A stretch of DNA of 64,000 nucleotides. Source: Scytonema millei VB511283 (GTDB lineage: Bacteria; Cyanobacteriota; Cyanobacteriia; Cyanobacteriales; Chroococcidiopsidaceae). Positions 54,350 through 63,394 of the stretch are shown here, one piece after another. A program made the translations under genes and the position numbers. The stretch's first letter is position 1. The number at the start of each line of letters is the position of its first letter. The DNA lies in the NCBI RefSeq assembly GCF_000817735.3, contig NZ_JTJC03000002.1, positions 62,001-126,000 on the forward strand, read 5' to 3'. The notes under the pieces were generated by a model, which was not told where the DNA came from, searched no databases, and saw only the letters and a list, made by a program, of their open reading frames with translations.

Positions 54350-54550
54350 GACTGAAATTTAGGGAGTAGGGAGCGGGAAGTCAATGAAATTCAAATTAGA
54401 TTCAATTTTTACTTATTTCATCTTACTGTTAATAGCTCTAGCCATTCATTATGTTTAGCGTTGTTGGGTAAATATTGCTACTACCAAAACAAATAGGGTG
54501 CGATGTCAGCGCACCCTACCCGCGATCGAACTAAACGTTATCTCAAAACG

Positions 54551-56290
54551 TTATCTCAATATATTCACGATTCCTAGCACCGGACTTAAGACGGGACCAA
54601 ATACAGCGCCAATTGCGTCACCAACCCCCGCCGCACTATTACGTCTGACGACGATAATATCGTTGTCACGCATAGTTGGGTTATTTTCGTCGTTGATTCC
54701 TTTAGAAAAATCAAGCTTGACTCGGCGACTCGTGACCGTACCGTCAGGATTGAGACGAATTAAATCTGCCGAACCCCTTCTAGCACGGGCGTTATCAAAT
54801 CCTCCTGCTGTTAACAGCGCTTGGTTAAGCGGTGTATTAGGCTGCAAGTTGACGAGTCCTGGTGTTTTGACTTCTCCCACAACGCTAACTTGAATTGTCG
54901 CTGGAGAAAAACTGGCATCTGCTAAGGCAGTAGCATCTGCTGGGCTGATATTTGTTGCCGTTGAAACGACAACAGTGTCACCTTCTTGAACGATCGTGTC
55001 TTGGTTGGGATCTCCTTGTAGCAATTTCCAGAAACTCACGGTCATCTTTTGTTCGCCGCCATTTCTGGTCGGACGACGGATTTGAATGTTTCGCACGTCA
55101 GCCGCACTTGTAATTCCGCCAGCCAGCTGAATCGCCCGCGATACTGTGGGCAAACCGCCACCAGCACCGCCGCCACCGTCAATCGCTCCGCCTCCACCTC
55201 CTTGGGTGTTACCTGGGGTAGTTGCAGCCGCAGCCGCAGTTCCACCCCCAATAATTACGTAAGAACCAGGACGGTTAACTTCACCTACAACTGTGACGGT
55301 ACGGGGACGGTTGGAAGCCATAGCAAAGCTAGCATTAGAAAAGGCACGAATATCTGCCATATTCACTTCAGTCGCCGTAGGTACGAAGACGGTATCGCCA
55401 TCCCGTAAAGTGATGTCTTGTGGCAAAGTACCTTTTCTCACCAGTTCCATCAGATCCAGATTAATAATTCGCTCTGGTCCGAGTCCCTGCTTGCGCTTGA
55501 GCTGCACTTGCCTCAAATCGGCTGCGAGGGTGACTCCTTCTGCTAAAGTCAACGCGCCAACAATCGTAGGATACTGTACCCCTGGATTATCGCCTGCACC
55601 ACCTTGCAAACCCACGGTGTACGAGCCAGGACGGACAACTTCACCCGCAATCACAACGTTAATTGGGCGTGGGGAAATTAGACTTACTGTGACTAGAGGA
55701 CGTTTTAAGTAGCGAGAGTATTTTGCCGCGATCGCATCTGCTGCTTCTGCCTGGGTTAGCCCCAAAATGTCTACAGGTCCAACTAGAGGCAAGAACAACT
55801 GACCACCAGGGGGAATCTGATAATCTCCGGTATATTCCGGCACTTCAAACACGTTAATGCGGATGCGATCGCCACCCCCAAGAGCATAATCTACTGGTGT
55901 TTGGACGGGTTGGTTGGCTGCTGGAGCTGTCGCCGGAGCGTTTGCTGGAGCCACGTTGGGGAGTGGAGCTGCGTTATTTCCTGGCGCTACCGGGCTAGTG
56001 GTTGGAGCCGTATTGTTGCTTGGCGCTACTGGAGTAGTGGTTGGAGCCGTATTATTACTAGGTGCTACATTTGGTTGAGGTACGGGCTTGGTTGTCGGTA
56101 AAGACGGACGAGCAGGTGCTGGGCGAGTGGGACTGGTTGTTTCTTGCGCTTTTATTGGCGCTGGGCAAGCCATCGCCACTAGAGCAAAAAGCGTTAAACC
56201 TGCAACTGGCTTGGTAATTGCTTTAGACATACGTGTAGATTTCTGTGTGGAAATATAGGCAATTTCTTGCTGTTTTCTAGACTTCACCAT
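54551..56290 (-). CDS. Polysaccharide export protein with SLBB domains
   Basis: 579 residues of the Wza/OPX type. A signal peptide starts either at M1 or at the internal MSKAITKPVAG (56230), then a Pro/Asn/Thr-rich stretch with repeats of APSNNTAPTT, then a Poly_export domain (YALGGGDRIRINVFEVPEYTGDYQIPPGG, KYSRYLKRPLVTVSL) and three SLBB-like domains (VIAGEVVRPGSYTV, VTVVGEVNRPGSYVI, VSVVGEVKTPGLVNL). A Gly-rich insert (GGGGGAIDGGGGAGGG) lies in the middle SLBB. It should form an outer-membrane secretin-like ring for exopolysaccharide; no glycosyltransferases are near. Confidence 0.9.
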   Translation of the reverse strand: MVKSRKQQEIAYISTQKSTRMSKAITKPVAGLTLFALVAMACPAPIKAQETTSPTRPAPARPSLPTTKPVPQPNVAPSNNTAPTTTPVAPSNNTAPTTSPVAPGNNAAPLPNVAPANAPATAPAANQPVQTPVDYALGGGDRIRINVFEVPEYTGDYQIPPGGQLFLPLVGPVDILGLTQAEAADAIAAKYSRYLKRPLVTVSLISPRPINVVIAGEVVRPGSYTVGLQGGAGDNPGVQYPTIVGALTLAEGVTLAADLRQVQLKRKQGLGPERIINLDLMELVRKGTLPQDITLRDGDTVFVPTATEVNMADIRAFSNASFAMASNRPRTVTVVGEVNRPGSYVIIGGGTAAAAATTPGNTQGGGGGAIDGGGGAGGGLPTVSRAIQLAGGITSAADVRNIQIRRPTRNGGEQKMTVSFWKLLQGDPNQDTIVQEGDTVVVSTATNISPADATALADASFSPATIQVSVVGEVKTPGLVNLQPNTPLNQALLTAGGFDNARARRGSADLIRLNPDGTVTSRRVKLDFSKGINDENNPTMRDNDIIVVRRNSAAGVGDAIGAVFGPVLSPVLGIVNILR

Positions 56291-56509
56291 TTTATGTTTT
56301 GTTGCCAGATATGGAATTTACTAGATATTCAGTATAAGTATGCAAGATCGACATGAGCGAACTTGAGAGTGGATTATGCCACACTTAGGCAAGCTTTGTA
56401 AAACTTCATTTAACGTTAGAAAAAAAACCTATAAAAAATACGCTCTTACTAGCTGAGCCAAGGAGTAGTGGCGATCGTACAGCAGAAAGCAGGGCAACAG
56501 TTACCAAGT

Positions 56510-56565
56510 CACAAGTCACAAGTCAGAATTCAACCCTACACCCTACACCCTACACCCCACACCCC
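56510..56565. repeat. Heptad arrays (CACAAGT)n and (CCCTACA)n
   Basis: CACAAGT units (56510-56523) are followed by four CCCTACA/CCCCACA units (56536-56565) and then AACTGTT heptads that run up to the histidine-kinase stop codon. The spacer holds no gene. Confidence 0.8.
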
Positions 56566-56590
56566 ATTCTTCACTGATAACTGTTAACTG

Positions 56591-58648
56591 TTAACTGACC
56601 AGAGGAATCGCAACAATAAATTTAGTTCCCATACCAACTTGAGTTTCAAACCAAATTTCTCCCTGGTGAGTTTCGACAGCTTTTTTTACAATTGCTAATC
56701 CTAAACCCGTTCCCGCAATATTGCCTACATTTGTAGCACGATGAAACGAGTCAAATAAATTCTCCCGGTCTGAGGCAGGAATGCCAATGCCTCGATCGCG
56801 AACTTGAAAGATAATTTGGTTTGGCTCCCAGATCAAATCAAAATTAACTTCAGTTGCACTTGGAGAATATTTAATTGCATTGGATAGTAAATTAGTTAAA
56901 ATGTGTCGCAATAGTTTTTCATCTAGCCGTACGATTTCTGCTTTTCCTTGAGAATGAAATACAATTTCATGGGTTTTTGTTATGAGTTGAACTTCTTCAA
57001 CCAAACTCCGACACCACTGAAATAAATCTATTGGAGTGACTTGACATTCGAGTTTTCCCGCTTCGGCTTTACCCATCACTAGCACGTCATTTAATAGAGA
57101 TGTCATGTGCTTAACCTGAGTTTGAATTCGCTGTAAATGATGGCGCTTTTTCTCTTCGTGCCAAATTGCACCGTAGTCTTCGAGTAGTTCGGCAGAGGAT
57201 AAAATTGCCGTTAAAGGGGTGCGAAATTCGTGAAAAGTCATGCTGACGAAACGAGATTTAAGTTCGCTCAGCTCTTTTTCTTTCACCAAAGCTTGCTCGA
57301 CTTCTAAATTTTTCGTAGTAATTTCAGTAAAAGATATTTGTAATTGAGCTGCCATTCGATTAAATGAGTCAGAGAGTACAGCTAGTTCGTCAATGTTTTC
57401 TACAGATTGACGGTTCAAATTAGTATGCGTAAACTCTCCGATCGCAGCTTGTTGCGCTAATACCTGACTGGCTCGACTTAAGCGTCGAATTGGAATTGTA
57501 ATCCAGCGAGATGTAAGCGTACTCAATGCAGTTGTGATAATTAAAGCTGTCAAACATAACACGGCTGTCGTGCGGTTATTATCGTGAATGTCTTGCATGA
57601 AATCTGATTCAGGCAAGACGATCGCTATTAACCAATTCAAGCCATAGTTATCTTTCCAAGGTTTAATGCAAACAAATTGCCGCACTCCTTTAATTTTTAG
57701 CTCGAAATGTTGTTCGGTTTGAATTCCGTTTAGATTGTTGAATTTTTTGAGCAAAAACTCTGTAGTTTGTTTGATTACTGGATCGGAACTATCGACTGCA
57801 TGTATTCTTCGTGCTTGGCGATCGACGATCGCAAACGGTCGATCGGAACTAGAACTAGCTACTAATAAACCATTCTGTTCGATAATGAAAATTTGTTCCG
57901 ACGAACTGACTGGCAATTCATGTAAATAATCGCTAATTTGTGACAGAATCAGATCGACTCCAATCACGCCAATAAATTTCTGTTGGCGATCGCGTACGGG
58001 ATAGCTAGAAGAAATTGATAAAACTTCGGGTTTATCTCGCCATTGATAAATCGAACTCCACACGGGTTTACCTGCTTTGGCTGCATCAGCATACCAACCC
58101 TCCTGTTGCACTGGTTCAATATGACCAATAATTTTCTTTAAACTTTGGCGATTTCCTCGATTGTCTGTGGTGTAAATAGATTGGCGACTAGGTGCTGTTT
58201 TCAGAGTTTCATTGATGAGTAAATGACCGTTATTGAGACGTTCCACACCAATAAATTCACCTTGGATGTTGGCATAGTTAATATAACCAACATTGAATAC
58301 CTGCATTTGTTTCCAGAAGTAATGTCCGGTGCGCTCGAAGTCTTTTAAATCGAGCAAACCTAATTCAACTGCATCTAAATTGATTTGATTAATTTGTTTG
58401 GGAATTGCAAAGTAAGCAGAGAGACGATCTTGAATGCGATCGCCAGCTTTATCTATTAAGCGATCGGCAAGGCGATCGACTGCTTGCTGACCGTTTTTGA
58501 AAGAAAAATAGCCAACTAATCCAACTGTTGCCATAATATGCAGCATAAACGGCACTGCCAATACTAACTGCATAGGCATTCTTCTAGATGCTGGATGAGA
58601 TAGTTCGTTTGTGGTTCTCTGCCACCCAAAGTATGAAAGCAGTTTCAT
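56591..58648 (-). CDS. Sensor histidine kinase with Cache and HAMP domains
   Basis: 685 residues. Two membrane helices (QLVLAVPFMLHIMATVGLVGYF, ~27-48, and TTAVLCLTALIITTALSTLTS, ~360-380) flank a periplasmic double-Cache sensor (NVGYINYANIQGEFIGVERL, VIGVDLILSQISDYL). Then a HAMP domain, the HisKA box with His473 (SMTFHEFRTPLTAIL) and an HATPase domain with N box NLLSNAIKYS, RDRGIGIP and TGLGLAIVKKAVE. All kinase motifs are intact. No response regulator is adjacent; ligand unknown. Confidence 0.93.
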   Translation of the reverse strand: MKLLSYFGWQRTTNELSHPASRRMPMQLVLAVPFMLHIMATVGLVGYFSFKNGQQAVDRLADRLIDKAGDRIQDRLSAYFAIPKQINQINLDAVELGLLDLKDFERTGHYFWKQMQVFNVGYINYANIQGEFIGVERLNNGHLLINETLKTAPSRQSIYTTDNRGNRQSLKKIIGHIEPVQQEGWYADAAKAGKPVWSSIYQWRDKPEVLSISSSYPVRDRQQKFIGVIGVDLILSQISDYLHELPVSSSEQIFIIEQNGLLVASSSSDRPFAIVDRQARRIHAVDSSDPVIKQTTEFLLKKFNNLNGIQTEQHFELKIKGVRQFVCIKPWKDNYGLNWLIAIVLPESDFMQDIHDNNRTTAVLCLTALIITTALSTLTSRWITIPIRRLSRASQVLAQQAAIGEFTHTNLNRQSVENIDELAVLSDSFNRMAAQLQISFTEITTKNLEVEQALVKEKELSELKSRFVSMTFHEFRTPLTAILSSAELLEDYGAIWHEEKKRHHLQRIQTQVKHMTSLLNDVLVMGKAEAGKLECQVTPIDLFQWCRSLVEEVQLITKTHEIVFHSQGKAEIVRLDEKLLRHILTNLLSNAIKYSPSATEVNFDLIWEPNQIIFQVRDRGIGIPASDRENLFDSFHRATNVGNIAGTGLGLAIVKKAVETHQGEIWFETQVGMGTKFIVAIPLVS

Positions 58649-58656
58649 GGATAAAA

Positions 58657-59223
58657 TTATGCTAGTTCTAGCTTATTATTCCCCATGTCATCTGGACGTT
58701 TTGCACTAGCTATCCAAAATAATATATTCTTTTTTACCGTGTTACTAAAAGCTGCAAAGTATTTGTTAGCAACTTCATTTTCTGCGAGTGCTTGCTGTAA
58801 GTCTATTGGAACAATTAATTCTTCAATAGCATCTAAAGTATTCCACGAACCGTCTTGTTTTGCTGCTATAATTTGTGCTAAACCAGCTTCAGTCATTAAA
58901 TCTTGTTTTGTCAATTCTTGAATATATTGCTTATTTAATTTTGACCATACACTTTTTGGTTTTCGAGGTGTAAATATTTGTCGGTAGCATTCTTTATCTA
59001 AAGATTGTACTTTACTATCAATCCAGCCAAAGCATAGAGCTTCTTTTACTGCTTCACTATATCAAATACTAGGCTTACCACTTTTGACTCTATAGTAGAT
59101 TAGCCAAATACCATTAGAGCTATTATGGTCTTTTTCTAACCATTCTCGCCAAGCTTAACGGTCTTTTTCATAAAGGGTTTCCATTTCGCGATCGAAGTTT
59201 GGCATGTATTTGGTATCTCCCAT
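58657..59223 (-). pseudogene. YdeI/OmpD-associated family protein with two in-frame stops
   Basis: Reading from the ATG at 59223 the frame gives MGDTKYMPNFDREMETLYEKDR, a TAA (59155-59157), then AWREWLEKDHNSSNGIWLIYYR, KSGKPSI, a TGA (59062-59064), then YSEAVKEALCFGWIDSKVQ and on to IASAKRPDDMGNNKL. All pieces are one frame of one ~188-residue YdeI-like protein, so only two point mutations broke it. The last 85 residues remain open from 58914. It is AT-rich compared with its neighbours. The stop ends 8 bp before the kinase start on the same strand, so it was probably co-transcribed with the kinase. Confidence 0.85.
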
Positions 59224-59372
59224 AAATAAAAACCGAGCGCAAAAAAATATAAAAAAACTATGCAGTTAAAAGTTTAATAAAATAATTGCATAAAAGCGAT
59301 CGCCTCTACGCACTACCATCTCAACAGAGTTAAAAATTTATTACCATTTGGTTAAATTACAATTAAAATCTT

Positions 59373-59597
59373 ATGAATAGTGAAGAACTAGCGCGCTACA
59401 TCGAAAACACAGATGGTATAACTAAACCCTGGCTGCTACTGCAATTGCGCCTGAAGAAGCTACAAGAACGATCGCACCTACTCACCCCAGAGGAATATGC
59501 TAAAGAGTTGGCAGACATACACCAAGGATTGATGAATCTGGGAGAATGGTGGCGGGGGATAGAGGACGAGGCGTTCGGAGTTGACTATCCTCTGTAG
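59373..59597 (+). CDS. Small conserved hypothetical protein
   Basis: 74 residues, all-helical and acidic: MNSEELARYIENTDGITKPWLLLQLRLKKLQE, then LTPEEYAKELADIHQGLMNLGEWWRGIEDEAFG. No motif recognised. Protein-like composition and its position 38 bp ahead of ppk on the same strand suggest a real gene, possibly in one unit with ppk. Function unknown. Confidence 0.7.
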   Translation: MNSEELARYIENTDGITKPWLLLQLRLKKLQERSHLLTPEEYAKELADIHQGLMNLGEWWRGIEDEAFGVDYPL

Positions 59598-59635
59598 AGT
59601 AGCACCACCATTCTAGCTTTGCAGCCAAAACTTCT

Positions 59636-61810
59636 ATGCCTAGAACTAAAAAAACAACCACTACAAAAGAAATTGCTACTGAAATTCATCTCACAGATCC
59701 GCAGTACTACTTCAACCGCGAGTTAAGCTGGTTGGAGTTTAATAATAGAGTTTTACATGAAGCTTGCGACCCACGATCGCCTTTACTAGAACGATTGAAG
59801 TTCTTGGCAATCTTCAGCTCTAACTTAGACGAATTCTTTATGGTGCGGGTAGCAGCTTTACGCCAGCAACTAGCTGCTAAAGTCAGCAAACTCAGTCCTG
59901 ACGGACGCACCCCAGAAGAACAGCTAGAAGCAATTGCTCAACGCCTGCGTCCCTTGGTATCGCAACAACACCGCCATTTCGAGCAAGTCCTCAGACCTGC
60001 CTTAGCCCGAGAGGGAATCTATATTTTAGATTACATGGACTTGAACCAGGAACAGCGGACGTACCTGGAACATTACTTTGACGAACAAATATTTCCCGTC
60101 CTCACCCCTCTAGCTGTAGATCCGAGTCACCCCTTTCCCCACATTTCCAACCTCAGCTTGAATTTAGCCGTGGTGATGAAAAATCCAGTGACGGAAGAAG
60201 AATTATTTGCACGGGTGAAAGTGCCAAAAGTCTTACCGCGATTTTTGCCGCTTCCAGAAGAACTGCGGGTACAACACCATGACAAACCCGCGCATTGGAC
60301 GGGAGTACCTCTAGAACAAGCGATCGCCCATAACTTAGAATCCTTGTTTCCAGGGATGAATATTTTAGAATATCACCTGTTTCGGATTACCCGCGACGCT
60401 GACATAGAACTGGAAGAGGACGAAGCCGACGATTTATTATTGGCGATCGAACAAGAACTGCGCAAGCGCCGTATTGGTGGATCGACAGTCCGACTGGAAA
60501 TTCAGTCTCAAATGCCAGACTTGGTACGTAATAGACTGTTACGAGAACTCGATTTAGAAGAAAGAGCAGTTTACGAAATTGATGGCATATTGGGACTAGG
60601 AGATTTAATGTCATTTATGGCATTACCGCTACCAGAACTGAAAGATCCGCCTTGGAAATCCGTCGTTCCTCCACGCTTGCAACGCCTCAGTCCTGCTTTA
60701 GCAGATACCGAAGAAGGAACCGATTTTTTCAGCCTGATTCGAGAAAAGGATGCTTTAGTTCATCACCCATATCATTCTTTTTCCTCCACCGTACTGCGGT
60801 TTATTAGTAGTGCCGCTCACGACCCGGATGTTTTAGCGATTAAAATGACGCTGTATCGCACCTCTGGCGATTCCCCTATTCTTAACGCTTTGATCGCCGC
60901 CGCTGAAAACGGTAAACAAGTTGCAGTTTTAATGGAACTCAAAGCGCGGTTTGACGAAGAGAATAACATTTACTGGGCGCGACGGTTAGAAAAAGCTGGA
61001 GTTCACGTAGTCTATGGCGTTGTCGGATTGAAAACTCACTCGAAAATCGTTATGGTCGTGCGGCGGGAAACAGATCGCATCCGACGTTACGTCCATATCG
61101 GCACGGGTAACTATAATCCCAAAACAGCCAGAATTTATACTGATATGGGACTGTTTAGCTGTCGGGAGGAATTGGGAGCCGATCTGACAGACTTATTTAA
61201 TTACTTAACTGGATATTCGCGCCAACAATCATATCGCAAGCTATTGGTTGCACCAGTTAATTTGCGCGATCGCATGGTGGCTTTAATTCAGCGCGAAATC
61301 GAGTGCTGTAGAAATGGTGGTACTGGTCGGATCGTAGCGAAGATGAATGCTTTGGTCGATCCGCAAATTATTGCTACCCTCTACGAAGCCTCTCGCGCTG
61401 GCGTGCAAATCGATTTAATTATTCGAGGAATGTGCTGTTTGCTACCTGGACTTAAGGAAGTAAGCGAGAATATTCGTGTTATAAGTATCGTTGGGCGCTT
61501 TTTAGAACACTCCCGTATTTTCTATTTCCACAACAATGGGGAAGAAGAGATTTATATCGGCAGTGCTGATTGGATGCCACGCAATCTCGATCGCAGGGTT
61601 GAGGCTGTCACCCCAATTGACGATCGCCATCTTGCCAAAGATTTACAAGAAATTCTCGGAGTCATGCTTGCCGATAATCGCCAAGCTTGGGACTTACAGC
61701 CTGACGGACATTACATTCAGCGCCGTCCTGCCGCTAATACTCCCCAATCGAGTTCTCAGAAAATATTTATGGAAATGGCTCTCAACCCAGGAACAACAAG
61801 CGAGCAGTGA
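59636..61810 (+). CDS. ppk: Polyphosphate kinase 1
   Basis: 724 residues, full length. Makes polyphosphate from ATP. The N domain starts YFNRELSWLEFNNRVLHEA; the head domain contains ISNLSLNLAVVM; the C1/C2 catalytic half has KMTLYRTSGDSPILNALIAAAENGKQVAVLMELKARFDEENNI, the phospho-acceptor His in VGLKTHSKIVMVVR, the second conserved His in LEHSRIFYFHNNGEE, and SADWMPRNLDRRVE. All are as in active enzymes. No ppx is adjacent. The tail after VMLADNRQAWDLQPDG is unconserved. Confidence 0.97.
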   Translation: MPRTKKTTTTKEIATEIHLTDPQYYFNRELSWLEFNNRVLHEACDPRSPLLERLKFLAIFSSNLDEFFMVRVAALRQQLAAKVSKLSPDGRTPEEQLEAIAQRLRPLVSQQHRHFEQVLRPALAREGIYILDYMDLNQEQRTYLEHYFDEQIFPVLTPLAVDPSHPFPHISNLSLNLAVVMKNPVTEEELFARVKVPKVLPRFLPLPEELRVQHHDKPAHWTGVPLEQAIAHNLESLFPGMNILEYHLFRITRDADIELEEDEADDLLLAIEQELRKRRIGGSTVRLEIQSQMPDLVRNRLLRELDLEERAVYEIDGILGLGDLMSFMALPLPELKDPPWKSVVPPRLQRLSPALADTEEGTDFFSLIREKDALVHHPYHSFSSTVLRFISSAAHDPDVLAIKMTLYRTSGDSPILNALIAAAENGKQVAVLMELKARFDEENNIYWARRLEKAGVHVVYGVVGLKTHSKIVMVVRRETDRIRRYVHIGTGNYNPKTARIYTDMGLFSCREELGADLTDLFNYLTGYSRQQSYRKLLVAPVNLRDRMVALIQREIECCRNGGTGRIVAKMNALVDPQIIATLYEASRAGVQIDLIIRGMCCLLPGLKEVSENIRVISIVGRFLEHSRIFYFHNNGEEEIYIGSADWMPRNLDRRVEAVTPIDDRHLAKDLQEILGVMLADNRQAWDLQPDGHYIQRRPAANTPQSSSQKIFMEMALNPGTTSEQ

Positions 61811-61972
61811 GTAGCGATCGACAACTAACAACCAACAACTATCAACCATTAACTATCAATAGTCCTCCCTACATTCCATCGTAAGGCAGAGGTGACTTTA
61901 CCTCGAACAAAAATATACTGTGAAAATCAATAGTATACGCTCGTCCGTCCTGGTAATCTTATTCGGTTTAAA

Positions 61973-62383
61973 ATGCTGATGTTATCTTGCGAACCTTCCA
62001 TTGTCAGAGTCTTGGTTGTAGACGATCACGAACTTACTCGTCTCACTCTGAAGCTAGCGATCGCTCACCAGGAAAATTTAGAACTAGTAGGATTAGCCAG
62101 TAACGGCAAAGAAGCTATAGAAATGACGCAGCGCTTTCATCCAGATGCGGTTGTGCTTGACTTGCAAATGCCAGTTATGGATGGTTGGAGTGCCGCTGCC
62201 AAGATTAAAGATATGCAGCCAGAGACTCAAATTATTGCCTATTCTTCTGTAGAAGATCCAAAACTTCACGATCGTCAAGCAATTGCCTGCTTTGATGCAG
62301 TTTGTAGGAAAGATATTGCCACTCCAGAATTGATGAATATTATTAAAGAATTAAAACAACAACAAGAAATAAATCGCTCGTAA
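61973..62383 (+). CDS. Stand-alone receiver-domain response regulator
   Basis: 136 residues, a single receiver domain close to the NarL/FixJ type: acidic pair VLVVDDHELTRL, phosphoacceptor Asp63 (AVVLDLQMPVMDG), switch Ser in IIAYSSVEDPK, and Lys in VCRKDIATPEL. There is no output domain, so it may act through protein contact. Monocistronic with its own terminator at 62431. Its kinase is not identified. Confidence 0.9.
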   Translation: MLMLSCEPSIVRVLVVDDHELTRLTLKLAIAHQENLELVGLASNGKEAIEMTQRFHPDAVVLDLQMPVMDGWSAAAKIKDMQPETQIIAYSSVEDPKLHDRQAIACFDAVCRKDIATPELMNIIKELKQQQEINRS

Positions 62384-62430
62384 ACAATGGTTTGAACAAG
62401 ATGAGTTCGTAGTGGGCAATACGATTTGTT

Positions 62431-62474
62431 AGCACTGGAAAGCGATTCTAGAAATCGGCTTCCGGTGCTTTTCC
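62431..62474 (+). terminator. Intrinsic terminator after the receiver gene
   Basis: AGCACTGGAA pairs with TTCCGGTGCT (one G·U), with an inner pair AGCGATT/AATCGGCT, followed by TTTTCCTTT. It lies between two convergent genes. Built from unique sequence, not heptads. Confidence 0.8.
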
Positions 62475-62497
62475 TTTAGAGCGCAGGAAATAATAGA

Positions 62498-62680
62498 TTA
62501 GTTAGTCGCGTTGTCAGGAAAAGTGCGCTTAAATTCATCAAGTAAGTCGTCCATTTCTTCTAAAGCTTGATTGACATCTATTCTTAGCGTGCCTAAGTTA
62601 GGTTGTTCTAACAAGCGCAACAATGATTCGCGTTTTTCTTCAAGTACGACAATTCTTGCTTTCAAAGTTTCAATATCCAT
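62498..62680 (-). CDS. Small coiled-coil hypothetical protein
   Basis: 60 residues from the ATG at 62680 (MDIETLKARIVVLEEKRESL), with AAGGA 7 nt upstream; an ATG at 62725 would add 15 residues upstream of the ribosome-binding site. One helical coiled-coil (KARIVVLEEKRESLLRLLEQ) and an acidic end (ALEEMDDLLDEFKRTFPD). No family assigned. Confidence 0.7.
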   Translation of the reverse strand: MDIETLKARIVVLEEKRESLLRLLEQPNLGTLRIDVNQALEEMDDLLDEFKRTFPDNATN

Positions 62681-62759
62681 CGTTGAGTCCTTGTTTGATT
62701 CTGCCCTTATTGTAGTAGAAATCAAAAGTTAAAAGTCAAAAGTTATAACAGATCGCTGT

Positions 62760-63269
62760 TCACTCCTCACTATTATTGGATTCACCAGATTCTAGTCGTT
62801 TAGCAGTAAAGGCAATTTCTCTAGCTGTCTCACCTATGCTGAGTTTACCCGCAATCTTTTCTGGTTGAATCTGACTAGAAATCGCGATCGCATTTACAAC
62901 TGCTGCTACAGGTCGGCGACAAATTGTCGCTAAAGGAACATTGCCAGTGAACTGCAAGGTGCGATCGCTTAGTTTTCCTGTGAGAGTCGGTCTTTTTTCT
63001 CCAACTCTAGCCTTGTGTGAGCTACTTTCTGCTAATAATAAAGACCCGTTTAAGTAAATACCAGATTGCTGTATGTCTAACACTAAGTTTGATAGCTCTA
63101 GACAATCAGGCAAATTTTGGTCGAGAGACAACAGATAACGTCCTTGAATTGATGGCTGTGCTTTCAGATTAGCCTCCCCGTAGGCAGAAACAACTTTAAA
63201 CAACAGTAAAACCGAACCAATTGCAATACCGTAAAAAGCTAAAGATTTGAGGTTGAAGTGATTTTTCAT
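62760..63269 (-). CDS. Exported or anchored hypothetical protein
   Basis: 169 residues. One N-terminal hydrophobic segment (LAFYGIAIGSVLLLFKVVSA) is a signal or anchor, followed by β-rich sequence: GRYLLSLDQNLPDCLELSNLVLDIQQSGIYLNGSLLL and LTGKLSDRTLQFTGNVP. I recognise no family. It lies 105 bp downstream of the antiporter gene on the same strand, with a heptad array between, so a functional link to the antiporter is possible but unproven. Confidence 0.7.
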   Translation of the reverse strand: MKNHFNLKSLAFYGIAIGSVLLLFKVVSAYGEANLKAQPSIQGRYLLSLDQNLPDCLELSNLVLDIQQSGIYLNGSLLLAESSSHKARVGEKRPTLTGKLSDRTLQFTGNVPLATICRRPVAAVVNAIAISSQIQPEKIAGKLSIGETAREIAFTAKRLESGESNNSEE

Positions 63270-63355
63270 GAACGATGGTAATTGTAATTGGTAATTGGAT
63301 TGTAATTAGTAATTGGGTGGTGCGTGGTGCGTGAATCGCCTCTGGCTCCTGTTCG

Positions 63356-63394
63356 CTGATAACTGATAACTGTTCACTGATAACTGATAACATC
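63356..63394. repeat. Heptad array (AACTGAT)n entering the antiporter gene
   Basis: Five to six ACTGATA/ACTGTTC units. The last two, read on the minus strand, encode the final residues VISYQ and the stop of the antiporter gene. Confidence 0.8.

Noticed and set aside
54498-54893. 131-codon frame opposite the SLBB gene
   Set aside because: Antisense shadow of a strongly conserved coding region.
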